64,000 bases of DNA from Caulochytrium protostelioides (Eukaryota > Chytridiomycota > Caulochytriomycetes > Caulochytriales > Caulochytriaceae): positions 62,001-126,000 of the forward strand of contig ML014148.1 of assembly GCA_003615045.1 (NCBI GenBank), written 5' to 3'. Below are positions 33,801-40,522 of the stretch, piece after piece. Each line of letters begins with the position of its first letter. Positions within the stretch are counted from its first letter, which is position 1. The position numbers and the translations under genes were made by a program. Below the pieces are notes generated by a model. The model did no database searches. It worked only from the letters and a program-made list of their open reading frames with translations, and was not told where the DNA came from.

Positions 33801-34201
33801 GAGCGGCCGATGAGATCAAAGCGGAAGCGACGGGTGCTGATATGAATAAAGTCGCCTGACTGCAGGGCGTAGGGTCCGTGGACGGGCGCATTGTTCACGA
33901 GCGTCCCGTTGGTGCTGTCGTCGTACAGGATGACTTGGTGGTTCTCCTTGTCGGGCACGAGGCGCAGGTGCACGCCGGAGACTTCGGGACGCATGATGCG
34001 GATCGAGCAGGCGCGGTTGCGCCCGACGCTGATCTCCTGGTCGCCGACGGGGATAATGCCTCCCTCACCGCCGGTCTTCTTCATGATCACCAGTCGGCCG
34101 ATCGGCTCGATCGACGGCTGCGGCACGACAGCCATAGCGGGTGCGGGTGCAGCTGCGGCTGCGGGCGCGGCGGCCGCCGGCGCCGGGGATGCGGCGGCCA
34201 T
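24890..34201 (-). CDS. Ki-67-like giant protein: FHA domain, PP1-docking segment, GL-x-x-L-x-x-TP repeats, basic tail
   Basis: One 9.3-kb exon encodes 3,103 aa from the ATG at 34201. An FHA phosphothreonine-binding domain covers about residues 33-131, with GR60-61, the S75-G-V-H78 pair and N98-G99 in DDSTNGTLV. Residues 830-862 carry R831-S-V-T-F835 followed by GPQLHPEIFD and NSPLRRGVRTP. This is the pattern of the Ki-67/RepoMan PP1-docking module (RVSFG..L.PE.FD....NTPLKRG). Residues about 1130-1565 contain some ten short repeats such as FAGLGEMLKTP and YEGLRALLQTP, reminiscent of GFKELFQTP in human Ki-67 repeats. The remainder is Ala/Pro/Thr-rich with many TP sites. The last 70 residues are Lys/Arg/Ser-rich, like a chromatin-binding tail. 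Ki-67 coats mitotic chromosomes and recruits PP1-gamma. The order FHA, PP1 module, repeats, basic end and the length (human about 3,256 aa) are the same. Orthology is inferred. Confidence 0.8.
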   Translation of the reverse strand: MAAASPAPAAAAPAAAAAPAPAMAVVPQPSIEPIGRLVIMKKTGGEGGIIPVGDQEISVGRNRACSIRIMRPEVSGVHLRLVPDKENHQVILYDDSTNGTLVNNAPVHGPYALQSGDFIHISTRRFRFDLIGRSAAAASQPARAAAAAKTPAKRAQPLTPVGASKRTPKSAAATPLQPRPPANENGPAPTPPPARTPVTKRATPRATRSTAKKARAQVAPAAEPPTEPVAAAAAAADTLAQAGPVAAWPAAVAMAPVRPVSASTDSSTSTVVMAPVAAAAEPDEAAAVASPTALSAAAEPAVVPPTAVDAVNTHGNDSPLFPESGSESGSESGSGSDSRSEAGPEADSATHDTQPVAAALDPSTTAAVAAAVETDDSPLMAAVGGSPALSPTPIPAPMADVGTAAPASEPAVAPTATAEADAADAVTVARPETPSDPTAALSMLADDMPATPVRTDQQRDGPISWIGTTPHRSDPSSASATSSPSTPDEGLAATPSVSTPARSSSAATSSADAATPRSAASMPAHSGPVGTPSAIAPETRTFAATASSSSSSISSLSSVTTPAAPTAPSPAAAAAAALPLAGLPLFGKSPKSARPPTSRTLMRQLAAQLPLIAQQQHHGVAGAQRRSLSPMGSPGPSYDLAMPLPGAGSLTPHPPRMARAQLLAGMVATAPARHKFSESPFYRHQTARTPANAGPGLPYSGSGSTSTGGSAIASPLARMGSATTAPPPPLAPSSLAVPTTTVMSEFSLGSAISSPDAVPLAPVVDAPRPPLLEHADDAEMGTDANVPVTVHADALALAPTTDEPTTDDLCVAVADPARPPCETPNHHNAKRSVTFGPQLHPEIFDYEAPVNSPLRRGVRTPVQALTCRPGDKRLTPLRSALRQGFRSVGAVPHSMKVHPRQSSPLLRRLPSLDRLTHTSLSASAAASASALASATAAAVPMALLNRGLSPTTAAITTPLMASSALLTPNGRLMGMPSTPTTSAAAAATTTTTPATTLTLSGSPAALDAEGGSDEMEADVTQSAEVQHRLEQVFEAMRDDVAKRQNAVDRDDPPPLLMDADAMAVMDAAMGDDAGSENDDEVAPQDILTRVLSQPSGEQEAASTPRHAVPPVTPNLSAKSARHLAKFKSPSAQFADLKALLQSPPPPPLGTRLAHVQTALLSADASSPEEAAATVAPAAPPASSAWTGTTLSEVQSSGLRMLLASSAASALTLAQREGLEALLQPASQTTTAASTPRRAPTTPRDALASSFAVPIPSDASPPSPPSPASIASSASSAAGDDSDEAVMAEAPGTNDYDDAMESTALGTTLHEAGASGPRASTAAAAATSPAMTPRFKGVEAMVRTPARSPATPSFAGLGEMLKTPVAAMTPATPAYEGLRALLQTPQPPVATIMAQLADLREMLETPARNAAEAEVRFLGIRAMVHATPRGPVATLATPKTSAMPGSPSYEGLSALFATPKAPEAPSEEVEAFAQSEEAEVHIQPVEVGTSFQPVEAAPAETTEMTGPTAQASVDPLGRLPIAVLPEVRYAAIQALVAAPPSLTDSAALLDAIRDVLQTPPRPTHDSDQSTDGAVEGAAAAPPLDAATLDVIRQRFAESASLSPVANAADARQPRAATPMPVRAVRPAVAQPRSVPAKRRDLLTSVLAATPAAGHGATTLSADADDWAALPATPTRTSSRLASRRTSLDMDVDARPDVEVDIRKTSLGTDPAAPADPSTMAVDKSVVAPATPATRSSRPSQTPVTPADALAVEIVPSTPLATPRTLLRRVFPDASPAAESAVVDEETVVENDVLVETVDVAETSANDLAAEEAVVDETAEAVQAVVTVTTTHVAAKTVTPIRRSAHLEASPPALSPVPVTAIALAPEAALAPSASWPSSPLAESLLDTDEAAKKDTAVFHDEAMESDAQDADLEIIPDAVMPLTPGRLLRHVFPAESPGPAIASLPRSSDPEEAQAPADDRPKVAEDHETLADDRSEVPEIPKIPEIHEASLEWPSVSGTNSGTVVVSAAALISEIDEIERESVYDVTTSDVAREASLIPMETDAAVPSTAEATPVSPAERAMQETNAPAATDPTAEVEDTLASGSDEPLPTPRRLLRHVFPADSPGLTVVTPSLDDAVVGMDVVEAAEPSGGAADVGTLVDQDLPATPAQATPALKRTSSRKKKTASPPVTPAPDGIADVSTAKPPSSAPSDTPASMNTASSSPAGVETATRRSPEPSMTPAARTKAARQTSPASTTSHRSRRQSPREKPPAPTNDAPSPAAVSDVFAEVAGDAAPPSTAMVAEPTVPSESVSDQSETLPTEPEAESKDATPTPVVAQDEEVSLTTPTPAPRRRARRVSQPLSLSAPATPAATPAPAAAARPETARPDDDGTPPKSLATPAPSTPHSKRSAAKMATTPPTTVKKKIVAAAAVLSDAAAAAAAAAAAAVKAAAATAASALDLTGESAPQDHLNPHDQHNQPDQHDQEEIAMDTDETEAPPALEPTPFKTPAKKRLVKSLAKTLAEALSAAPPTAEPSVETPATQPDPTPLLDTPAATPAPRQSKRSKRRVSSPQTLPAGTFSNHNDAVTRWDPPAAASPPPAAAPLAELTSTSVVVPSPALPGEGDPVSTPEATATAAPTLAPPAWLPATAMSATPGPPSATPRRALHDAFATAAATAAADPATPVAATPSARSRPLRVSPRRRGPPGAGLASSPHALAGSPRIGGGGTGGSALADVLARAAAAADQVRHTPVATPATPVRAAGPTDPISTPAHDLLAAFSVAQKSARKSARKRRKNKTEPMATAFDDEARAAPAPAPAPAPAPAVADAPALAAAASAAEAHAAGPTPGAATPAQLPAPAPAPDLNDQIARDAQLALALRQADAALRRPARRAAAAMTPGGSPREAVAPPAMALAQAIVARERSPSPKPSGAPPSLAADANADAGRKPRISQPPSPTRRSPTKRTAAEAALNEPEAAAATTPSRHTAHKTPKRSKTPKRDRRTPGEADRNAAAASAEAEPRSVATSTTPATQSKAPSAGTVGGASAMATPSAAAPSSKSPSRSSKRAKRSHAEADAETDVAAAELADPATPAAVAVTPSAKSKRQTPASRSKSKSSSKRRGASSS
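29835..30204 (-). repeat. Tandem GL-x-x-L-x-x-TP protein repeats in the Ki-67-like gene
   Basis: In coding order, six motifs follow each other about 19-31 residues apart: FKGVEAMVRTP, FAGLGEMLKTP, YEGLRALLQTP, LADLREMLETP, FLGIRAMVHATP and YEGLSALFATP. Each is preceded by ATP- or SP-rich linkers. Weaker copies precede (LKALLQSP near 30790, GLRMLLAS and GLEALLQP near 30550-30610) and follow (LDAIRDVLQTP near 29535). The ending in TP suggests proline-directed kinase sites. Confidence 0.75.
31610..31714 (-). other. PP1-docking (Ki-67/RepoMan type) segment
   Basis: Coding-strand translation gives KRSVTFGPQL (RVxF-type motif, codons at 31714-31685), then HPEIFDYEAP and VNSPLRRGVRTP. In Ki-67 and RepoMan the RVxF motif and the adjacent NTPLKRG-like stretch together select PP1-gamma. 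All anchor positions (V, F, P-E-x-F-D, N-x-P-L-x-x-G) are kept here. Confidence 0.8.
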
Positions 34202-35876
34202 CGTGGCGGCTGACTTGTCGAGTAGACTGCGGATCGCAAGCAATCGCGGATCGCCGGATCGGCCGATGGAATGACGAAGTGCCGTTATAGCCGCTGCGCA
34301 ACGCGTGGCACAGCCCGAGCCGGGCCGAGCCGAGCCAAGCCGACCCACCGGATACCGGTCGTCACCAAGCACTGCCGCGCTCCTTCCACGCAAGCGTGGG
34401 GCGGCCGGGAGGGAGCGGTGGGTGTCGCTCCGCGCGATGGAGACAATGTTAGCGCAATAGCACCACGGCGTTGCTACGGATGGCGGGTCAGCCGTGAGCC
34501 AAAATGCCGCGCGCCTTCCCTGGATGGACCCCGGGCAAGTCCGATCGAACCGCTGGAAAGGGGGTCGAGGGCAATGGGTTCCCTACGCAAAACCCCGATG
34601 GAGGGACGGAAGGCTCGCGGAGGCGTTGGAGATGTTTGGTATCGTGGCGAGAACGGTGAGCCTGAGTTTGAACGAGCATAGGATGTATCGTGCCGTCTGG
34701 CCGATGGGGGCTAATGCCTTGCCCGCACGTCCATGAAGCTTCTTATGCGGGTCCAGGCTGTCCCCAGCGCCGCGTGCTGCGAGGAACGAGCGACCGCGGG
34801 GGGCGCGAGCCTTGACTGGCGGCCGTTTTCCTCTGGTTTCGGGTCATCGGGGGCCATCGCCACCCGCGCCACCCACCTCGCCTGCCCGCCACTTGCTGGA
34901 TGCCCATCCCGCCGCTTGAAGCGTGGTGTGCTTGCACCGTGGCCGCCGCCCTCGCTCTGGTCCCATATCGCGGGTCGCCGACGACACCCAGCGCTCGTGC
35001 GGCTAGAGGGTCACACACGAGGGCCACACCCACCAGGTGTCACCCTGACCCTGACCCTGACCTGGAGGATGACTCTGACACACAAACACGCAAACATGGC
35101 GCTCCTTACGGGTCCGCGCTCGCGACGCATGAAACGCATGCTCACGTCGGGAAGCCCCGCTGAGCTGGCCATGTCGGCCACATGTCGCTGGCGCTCCGGT
35201 CGGTGCTTGGGGACCACCCCCCACGCTTCTGTTTGTGATGTCCATTGCCCCCACACCACGGATGCTAGCTCGCTAGGAATGAAACCCTGCAGCATTGCTG
35301 GCGGTTCAGCGATCCTTCTTCGATCCGATGTATGCCATGCACCACTTTTTGTAGTGGCTGAGATCTCAGGGGCCGGGTGAGGATTCACTTCATCGAATAA
35401 GCGAAGAAAGCGAGATAGGAATCTCCAAGCGCAAGGAGGAGGCGCCCGCGCAAGGTGGGCCGTCGCGGCCGCCACCGCCGCCATCGAAGCTCCGACCCAA
35501 GTCCGACAGACAGAAGGCAAAAAGCATCATCATGCTGAAGGCGACGACGTGCCACGCCGAGGGTCCATGCAATGCGGCAAGCAGAAGCGTCATCGTACGA
35601 CAACAACGCGCAGCCCCCCACGTGACACACCCATACGCATACACACGTGAAGGGAAAAGATCCGCGTGGACGGGATTGCTGCATGATGCGTACTGTACCT
35701 ACGTTTTCGACTGGATAGTCAGTTCTCCCTGTTTGATCGAAAGCGCGACCTGATCCTTTCGCTGTGGTCGCTTCGATATCGCCGACGGTTGGCACATTAC
35801 CACACATCGCTCGGCGCACCAGCGTAAGGAGGCCGACAACCAGCCGATCGCCTGTCGACCATCACAACGATCCGCG
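34202..35876. other. Divergent intergenic region
   Basis: This region holds the promoters of the Ki-67-like gene (-) and RNASEH2B (+). A (CCGAG)n-like run lies at about 34313-34345 and a (CCTGAC)n run at about 35043-35062. Several frames of 60-215 codons occur on both strands, but none has recognisable motifs. No tRNA or other RNA gene was found. Confidence 0.5.
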
Positions 35877-37295
35877 ATGGGCGTTCTGTCTAGTGGCACC
35901 CCAGCAGTGTATACCTGCCCGACGGGCGCGGGGCAGGACGGCTTCGATGCCGTCACCCTCCCGCACCCGGCGAGCGATTTCCCCGCCATGTGGCTTGTCG
36001 ACACGACGACAAACCGCTTGTACGAGCTGCAAAGCACCTATTCAGACGAGCCGCGCTCCTTTCTCATGGGCAACGCCGTCCAGAAAGACGGGCGTCTCTT
36101 CACGATCACTCCGTTTGATCCAGGCTTCTTGATTTTGCCCTTTGTTCGCGCCGCGGCCGTAAGTTGACCGTGATGCTGTGGCCGAGGCGGGTGGCGCAGC
36201 GATGTGTTGATCCCGCCAATGTTGCACTAAAATTCAGTCGACTCATCCAATCGTTCTTTTTCGTTCTGTTTCTTCGATCCATGCCTCTGTACCCTACTTG
36301 ATCCCGATCGCTCGACGCGCGCCAGCAGTCGTCAGGACGCTTTCTCTCCATCGACCAGATTTTGTCCTCTGACACCTATCCCGATTTGAATCGATTGGTC
36401 GCACTGGCTGATTTGGATCAGGTGATGGGGACGCTGGCCGATGCCAAGGACGTCTACGGCGAGGCCTTCTGGCGCTACAACCAAGAAAAGACTCTCAAGT
36501 GGCTCGAACGCAAGGTAACGTGCACCTTATGGGCTGAGGCGCGATCGTGCGTCTTATCAGAATGCCAGATCGACTCATATTCTGACGATATCTATAATTG
36601 CTTGATGATGCTTGTGATATCCTGTGCAAATCCAGGCGCTGCATCTGTACGACCAGTTCGATAGCATCACTCTTTTTGCGCCTGAATCCAAGTTCTGTGC
36701 ATCCAATCCGTCCGTCGATGCCAAACGTAAGTGGTCTCTCATGCACTCAAGTGTACTATGGCAAAGGGTTTGGGATTTGCTTCGCGTTTCAATCGCGTTT
36801 CAATGGATGGTTGACTCACCATCTTTGCGGATTCTCCTATTTGCGGGTATGCTGAAACTTGGCCCCCACTTACAGAGTACAAGTTGGAGAGCATCGTGAC
36901 CCTGTTGGGCGATCACGTCTCCCACGATTTGATTCTTCTGTTGCGCGCACAGCTCGGGTATGTTTTCCGCGATACCACTTGCACATCTTATGCGCATGCG
37001 CCTTCCCCCAGACACGCCCACTCACACTCCTCCCGTTTCCATTATTTTCGTATGACCGATGGCCGATGACAGGGTGGACACCTCGAAATCGGCGGTGCCT
37101 GAGGTGGACAGCTATGCCTACGAGATGGCGACCATGGGCCGGTCCCAGTCTGCCAATCCATACGGCGACGAAGCGGTCGTAGTGCCCGTCGTCAAAAAGA
37201 CTAGATTGCCGCCCACGCGGGCGCAGTCGAAACTGGCCTCGGCCAATACCCAGGGGATGTCGCTGCGATCCTTCTTCAAGCCGAAACCGAAATAA
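35877..37295 (+). CDS. RNASEH2B: Ribonuclease H2 subunit B, five exons
   Basis: Subunit B is the scaffold and PCNA-linking subunit of RNase H2, which removes ribonucleotides and RNA:DNA hybrids in the nucleus. Exons that splice in frame are 35877-36158, 36329-36514, 36636-36726, 36876-36957 and 37073-37295, giving 287 aa (human 312). All introns are GT..AG, 115-170 nt long. Exon 1 encodes the beta-barrel part (LFTITPFDPGFLILPF matches FATPVDPLFLLLHYL). Exon 2 has SIDQIL and the hallmark YNQEKTLKWLERK (human YSKEKTLKWLEKK). Exon 4 gives the helical domain (VTLLGDHVSHDLILLL). The C-terminus GMSLRSFFKPKPK aligns with the human PIP box MKSIDTFF that binds PCNA. The second intron boundary around KALHLYD is the least certain. 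It is convergent with BOS1, 139 bp apart. Confidence 0.93.
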
Positions 37296-37434
37296 TAAAT
37301 AGGGGCTGCCACCAATAAATACAGAGATAAGTCTCAAAAGAGAGTGGCCTTGTAATCGGGCGCTGTTCACCGTCGTGAGCCACGGCGATGCCGTGCGTCA
37401 TGTATGTCTCGTATCGGGTCGACCATTGCGCGAA

Positions 37435-38154
37435 CTAGCCAATGAAGTGAACGATCAGGTAGAAACCAAAGAGGCACGCGACCACACCCCCCCAAAAGAA
37501 CCACTGGTCCTGCCGACTCCGCCGCTCGATATAGCGGATGAGCGTAGTGCTAAGCCCCAGACTGTTAGCGATATCCAAGAGCCGCCGCTGCGTCCCTTTA
37601 AGCATCGACCGCTGCTCGTACAACTCTTCGAGCGCTTGACGACCCATCCCGATATAGTCGTCGAGCCGGTCGCCCGTGTTCTGCAGCACATTATGCTCGT
37701 GCAAAAGCCCGTCCATCATCAGAATCGTGGCCTCCGGGTTGCCGTTCTGCTGGCCGTTGGCGCCGGGCGCCTGAGCATTCCACCGACGGTCAATGTCGTT
37801 CTGCTGGCCGCCGGCGCCAGAACCGAGGAGCGCGTGCCGCTGCTGCTGAGCAAGCGCCTCGTCATACCGGCTGCGCAGCGCGTCATACCGCGACCGCAGC
37901 TGGGCCTGCTCATCGCGGAGCTTGGCCGCGCGCGCTTGGACCTTCTCGCGCTTGACGGTGGTCATCTCGCGTCGCGCTAGCGCGTTGAGCTCGCTGCTGG
38001 CGGTCAGCAGCGCGCCGAGCAGGGCCGAGACATGGTGCTGGATGGCTGGCGTGAATGCGTTGGGCGGCTGTCCGGGCGCCTCGCACGCCTGCAACCGCGC
38101 CTCAGCGTCCTTCAGCTGCGCCTGCGCCTCCGCATACACGGTCACGGCACTCAT
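37435..38154 (-). CDS. BOS1: Golgi Qb-SNARE, BOS1/GOSR2 (membrin) family
   Basis: This tail-anchored SNARE acts in ER-to-Golgi vesicle fusion. The 239-aa protein, started at the ATG at 38154, has an N-terminal helical region (about 1-110) and a Gln/Asn-rich linker. The Qb SNARE helix is at about 150-215, with YEQRSMLKGTQRRLLDIANS followed by LGLS, which matches animal membrin (DQRGTLKGTHKKILDIANLL). The glutamine in YEQRS is the zero-layer residue. A single transmembrane segment (WGGVVACLFGFYLIVHFIG) ends the protein, leaving almost no lumenal tail. Length and layout are normal for the family. No intron is needed. Confidence 0.95.
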   Translation of the reverse strand: MSAVTVYAEAQAQLKDAEARLQACEAPGQPPNAFTPAIQHHVSALLGALLTASSELNALARREMTTVKREKVQARAAKLRDEQAQLRSRYDALRSRYDEALAQQQRHALLGSGAGGQQNDIDRRWNAQAPGANGQQNGNPEATILMMDGLLHEHNVLQNTGDRLDDYIGMGRQALEELYEQRSMLKGTQRRLLDIANSLGLSTTLIRYIERRSRQDQWFFWGGVVACLFGFYLIVHFIG

Positions 38155-38535
38155 CGTGCACGCACAGCCGTCGGCGAGCCCGGGACGGGGCGGCGGCGGA
38201 GGTCGCGGCTTCCCTTCGAGACGGGAACCCGACGGGTCGGGTCAGGTCGGGTGGGGTTGGCACGAAAGGAGTGCAACAGTGACGTCGTGAATGCGTCCAG
38301 AACTCGATCCCGGAAACCCGAGAGAAGCCGGAGCGCAGCGGGTCCGTGGACCTGATGGTCAAGCTGACTCGTTGCAGAGCGATATGCTGGTCTCGTGACG
38401 AGCGATCGTGGTGAAGCGGGTCACCAGATATCGAGTCGATGGCGTCGCGGCGTCGGCCGGCGGATGAAGTCAAGCGTAGGTGTTCAACACGTCGGAGCAG
38501 GCACTGCCGCGCTCGTCAAGGCTTCTCCTAGGCGT
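38155..38535. other. BOS1 upstream region
   Basis: This region holds the BOS1 promoter. GC content drops here, marking the left end of a decayed, less GC-rich island that lasts to about 41.2 kb. Nothing else is recognised. Confidence 0.4.
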
Positions 38536-39460
38536 CTATGCGGATGTCTGTATGTTGGGTTTCGACGGTTTTAATGCAGTCGGTTTCGGCGATCGCGGAT
38601 TCATCAACAAACAACCTGACAGGGTCTCAACTTCTTGCCGCGCCAAAGAGAGAACGTAATAACGCACTGACGTGTCGAGCGGAGTTTCTAAGGCGCTTTT
38701 TTTCATGGCACCACGAGGTTCAGTGATGCTATCCATTTGCGCGGACGTCACACCCCGTGTCGAGCCGATCACTCGCGTGGGCGTCCTTGCCGCTGCATCG
38801 ACCCCGTCGTGGCCTGCGTCGGCGCGTGCTGCAGAACCGGAGTGGGGTGCGTGGCGCAAGCCCAGCGTCATCTCGTCCGCACGCAAAAAGGTGGCGTCGA
38901 CACTTTTTTTGGCACGAGACATCGATGCATGGCTTGCGCCATGCGAAAGCGCGACTACTGCCGGCCAATGATCCGGAGAGACCTGTATGGCGGTGAAACA
39001 TCAGCGCTGCCGACAAATGGTCCGCGCTCCCATTGGGAAACAGCGATATCTCGCCATACGGCCTAGCGAGGCTACTGCCGTAGTCGCTGTACTCGGTTGT
39101 CCCGAACGACGGGTTGAGGCTGTTCTACGAGGAGATCGGACCTTTCATGATAGCATTGTGCCCGAGGCTCGGGATAATGAGGATCAAGAGGGCTTGCTGG
39201 GAAATGACGAGACGCGCGGTTTTGATCACTGCTTCTTCGAACGCTTTGCTCAGCGCACCTGCCGAGCCGACCCGGGTGTACTGCAACCGGATGTCGTTAA
39301 ACTCGGACTCTGACTTGAGGAAGCGCGTGCGATGAATCGCCTTGTCGCCCTCCCACATGGGCTCAAGCGAATCTGATTCGACGCAGACCGGCTCAGTAGA
39401 CATCCACGCCAGAGACGAGGGGCAGGGTGGCACACATGGAGGCTGCGGAGGTCTGGTCAT
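38536..39460 (-). pseudogene. Interrupted coding-like frame of unknown family
   Basis: From an ATG at 39460 the frame reads through 111 codons (with FLKSESEFNDIRLQYTRVGS and a hydrophobic ARLVISQQALLILIIPSLG) to a TAG at 39125-39127. The same frame then continues for at least 50 more codons (NSLNPSFGTTEYSDYGSS, PYGEISLFPNGSADHLSAAL). After about 38985 the better-looking frame is shifted (AKKSVDATFLRADEMTLGL to a stop at 38536). I do not recognise the protein. Either this is a dead gene with a nonsense mutation and a frame change, or introns remove the stop. A donor-like GT overlaps the TAG (TC|GTAGAA), so an intron is conceivable. The hydrophobic stretch could be one membrane segment. Confidence 0.35.
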
Positions 39461-39550
39461 TATAGCGGTTCCTTGGGTAGTAGGGCAGGTCACTGTCCTC
39501 TATTGAGGCGCGGGTCAAGATGTACCTGCGCGTCTTCCAGCGGGCCAACG

Positions 39551-39659
39551 GTCTCAATCAGACCGAGAACCACCCCCTCCCCCCGGCAGTCAGTCGCAAA
39601 CAGACCAAGAAAATCCCCGGCAGTCAGTCTCAATCAGACCAAGAAACCCCCGGCGGACA
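39551..39659. repeat. Degenerate tandem repeat next to the Fanzor relic
   Basis: Three imperfect copies, 33-41 bp each, of a unit like GTCTCAATCAGACCAAGAAA followed by CCCCCGGCAGTCA. It lies immediately upstream of the RuvC-I remnant. It may be an expanded linker within the original nuclease gene or a local slippage product. Confidence 0.65.
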
Positions 39660-39661
39660 GC

Positions 39662-40522
39662 CTGGATCAATACTGCATCCTCGGGAACAACCCGGGCCGC
39701 ACCAACATCCTTCATGGTCATGGTGGGGCCCAAAGGCCAGGTCGTCAGCTGGAAGCTGACCCGAAAGCAGTACTACGTGGAAGCCACTCCAGGAGCCGCT
39801 ACTGAGGTGAGCTCCTAAGGCACATCGCTTGCCGCGCACCACCGATCTCTGAAGGTGCGGCTCGTCACGTATGAGCCGCTGTGGACCGAGTATATGAAGC
39901 CGCGCTGGGCACGCTAGTGCTTGTCGCTGTACAGTGGCAAGCAGCGCGTGTTTGCCATTGAACCGCGTCGCCGAGGGGCGGCCACGGAGAAGAAGCCCCT
40001 GGTGGTCGTCTATGGCGCGGCCAAGATTGCCCCCTGCGGCCAGGACGAGATCACCGTCCTAGGCGAGATCGCTTTTCCAACGTTTCATTCGTACCAGGCG
40101 TGCGCCCAGCGCGTCCGCACCGTCCTGGCCGACGAGTTCCGGACGACCCAGGTGCATGCCGAGACGGATGAGATCCTGACCAAGGTGAAACCCTGGGACC
40201 CAACGAAGGTGCCCATCTCTCGCGCGTCCTGGGCAGGCGCTCCCCCAGCCAAGCCGACGTCGGCCACTCCGGTCCGCAGGACCCGGTTGTACGCCGAGAC
40301 GAATGTGGTCCTGAAACCCGGCCAACGCCGGCGCCAGGGGATCGCGGTCCGAGGTCCGAGTTGCAGTGTTATGATGCCACCAACGGCAAGTTTGTGACCG
40401 ATGTCACTGCCGCGTTGAACATCCGACGCTGCCTGGCCTCACCCGCCAGACCGAAAGCGCTGTGCCGCAACCCCGAGCAAACCAAGTTGCGGCCCGAGGT
40501 CGGGAAGCTCATCCGACACTAG
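39662..40522 (+). pseudogene. Fanzor (eukaryotic TnpB-like, OMEGA) nuclease relic, multiply broken
   Basis: Three frames must be joined to follow the similarity, so this is a dead copy. At 39662-39712 a frame reads CILGNNPGRTNIL, the RuvC-I motif (usual G-x-D-P-G-R), with Asn at the catalytic Asp position. The frame then shifts: GPKGQVVSWKLTRKQYYVEA lies at 39730-39790. After a gap, YEPLWTEYMKPRWAR ends in a TAG at 39915-39917. The same frame continues with LSLYSGKQRVF, PLVVVYGAAKIAPCGQDEI (RuvC-II neighbourhood) and LADEFRTTQVHAETDE, which corresponds to the zinc-ribbon region of Fanzors but lacks the Cys pairs. A last frame change leads to FVTDVTAALNIRRC at 40391-40430, the RuvC-III motif, and a stop at 40520-40522. 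Fanzors are RNA-guided DNA endonucleases carried by transposons of eukaryotes. No intact N-terminal half or transposon ends are recognised. Family call is by motif order. Confidence 0.75.

Noticed and set aside
34520-34600. tRNA-like B box (GGTTCGATCGG) on the minus strand
   Set aside because: No matching A box, anticodon arm or acceptor stem could be drawn.
39551-39659. CRISPR-like repeat array
   Set aside because: Three degenerate units with no unique spacers, in eukaryotic DNA; simple tandem duplication explains it.
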